Below, piece after piece: positions 27,639-28,097 of a stretch of DNA of 28,097 nt (positions are counted from its first letter, which is position 1; every line of letters starts with the position of its first letter). The DNA comes from an uncultured Planctomycetia bacterium (GTDB taxonomy: Bacteria; Planctomycetota; UBA1135; GCA-002686595). The position numbers and the translations under genes are program-made. The stretch covers positions 1 to 28,097 of the forward strand of contig CALKYE010000058.1 of the NCBI GenBank assembly GCA_938003765.1. Direction: 5' to 3'. The notes beneath the pieces are model-generated. The model was given only the letters and a program-made list of their open reading frames with translations, did no database searches and had not been told where the DNA came from.

Positions 27639-28097
27639 TCAGCCGCGGCGCGAGAACGGCACTTCGACGCTCGGCCACTGCGGGTCGTCGAGCTCGATCA
27701 CGAGCACGCCCTGCAGCGCACCGTCCAGCGGCGCGCCTGGCTCGATGGCGATGCTCCAACGCGCAGCGCGTCCCTGTTCGTCGGGAGACAGCGGAGTGAT
27801 CGCGACGCGCAAGTCCACATTCTCCGCGCCGCGCAACGAGTGTCCGAGGACCTTGAGCCGATGGCCCGGCATGTGGGTGATCAGTTCGGCGCTCGCGAGT
27901 TCGCCGCCCTTCTCTCCACCGCGGAGGAACAGCATGCGCGCCGGCGAGACTTCGACGTCGTTGGCGCCCGTCCAGCGCAGCTTGACCTCGAGCGGCCGCC
28001 CTTCGCCGACGCCGCCGGGCCCGCTGGTCTTCACGCGGATCCACTTCTCGTGGTAGCCCGCTTCGACGGGAGGATCGAGCCGCGCGTACAGACGCCA
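27639..28097 (-). CDS. DUF1573-like protein, C-terminal fragment (runs off the right edge)
   Basis: The minus-strand frame is open to the edge of the window, giving at least 152 residues with no start required inside. Ig-like beta pattern: the stretch PVEAGYHEKWIRVKTSGPGG resembles planctomycete-type proteins with DUF1573-like repeats, where a beta-sandwich unit ends with a charged loop and WTG or VEVSP follows. A second unit follows after VSPARMLFLRG. No catalytic motif is visible. The stop at 27639 is only 11 nt from the nadK stop. The family call is moderate; its role is unknown, and such proteins are often exported. Confidence 0.6.
   Translation of the reverse strand, partial: WRLYARLDPPVEAGYHEKWIRVKTSGPGGVGEGRPLEVKLRWTGANDVEVSPARMLFLRGGEKGGELASAELITHMPGHRLKVLGHSLRGAENVDLRVAITPLSPDEQGRAARWSIAIEPGAPLDGALQGVLVIELDDPQWPSVEVPFSRRG

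Overview
The window is very GC-rich (about 70% by eye), densely coded, and holds 16 protein genes plus one short candidate ORF. I see no tRNA, rRNA, IS element, phage gene or CRISPR array. It reads as an ordinary chromosomal segment of a free-living bacterium. Large exported proteins of unfamiliar type, a TMTC-like membrane TPR protein, a DUF1573-like protein and extreme GC suggest a planctomycete-type lineage. That placement is inference and not firm.

Layout, left to right. (1) 1-3074, plus strand: the C-terminal part of an S41 peptidase, then an ALDH7/antiquitin-type aldehyde dehydrogenase. (2) 3166-9688: two minus-strand paralogues encoding exported proteins of about 845 aa. Between them, on the plus strand, lie a candidate 30-aa ORF and a membrane-anchored SGNH-like protein that has lost its nucleophile serine and its histidine. 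This is the least conventional part of the window. (3) 9899-12736, plus strand: an M20 dipeptidase and a TlpA-like thioredoxin with a helical, TPR-like tail. (4) 12774-16187, minus strand: an M14 carboxypeptidase followed after 3 nt by a MORN-repeat lipoprotein. (5) 16244-17674: a second aldehyde dehydrogenase, divergent from the M14 gene. (6) 17792-19543 (minus) and 19637-21493 (plus): two polytopic membrane proteins, one TMTC-like with C-terminal TPRs, the other GT-C-like with a soluble tail. (7) 21609-23138, minus: a B12-binding radical SAM protein. (8) 23395-27627, plus: xseB-ispA-dxs-nadK, the isoprenoid precursor cluster, with tight coupling at the front. (9) 27639 to the right edge, minus: the C-terminal part of a DUF1573-like protein.

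Two regulatory patterns recur. Several genes that begin a transcription unit have no Shine-Dalgarno sequence but carry a -10-like hexamer (TAGACT, TATTCT, TATCGT, TAGCTT) only 6-16 nt before the start codon, which suggests leaderless or very short-leader mRNAs. The two large paralogues, the MORN gene and dxs have clear Shine-Dalgarno sites instead. Three of the convergent gene junctions carry strong GC-rich hairpins without a clear U tract.

The genes with firm functions are housekeeping (isoprenoid precursors, NADP supply, exonuclease VII small subunit) or peptide and aldehyde catabolism. The two large exported paralogues and the degenerate SGNH protein are the best candidates for something undescribed.
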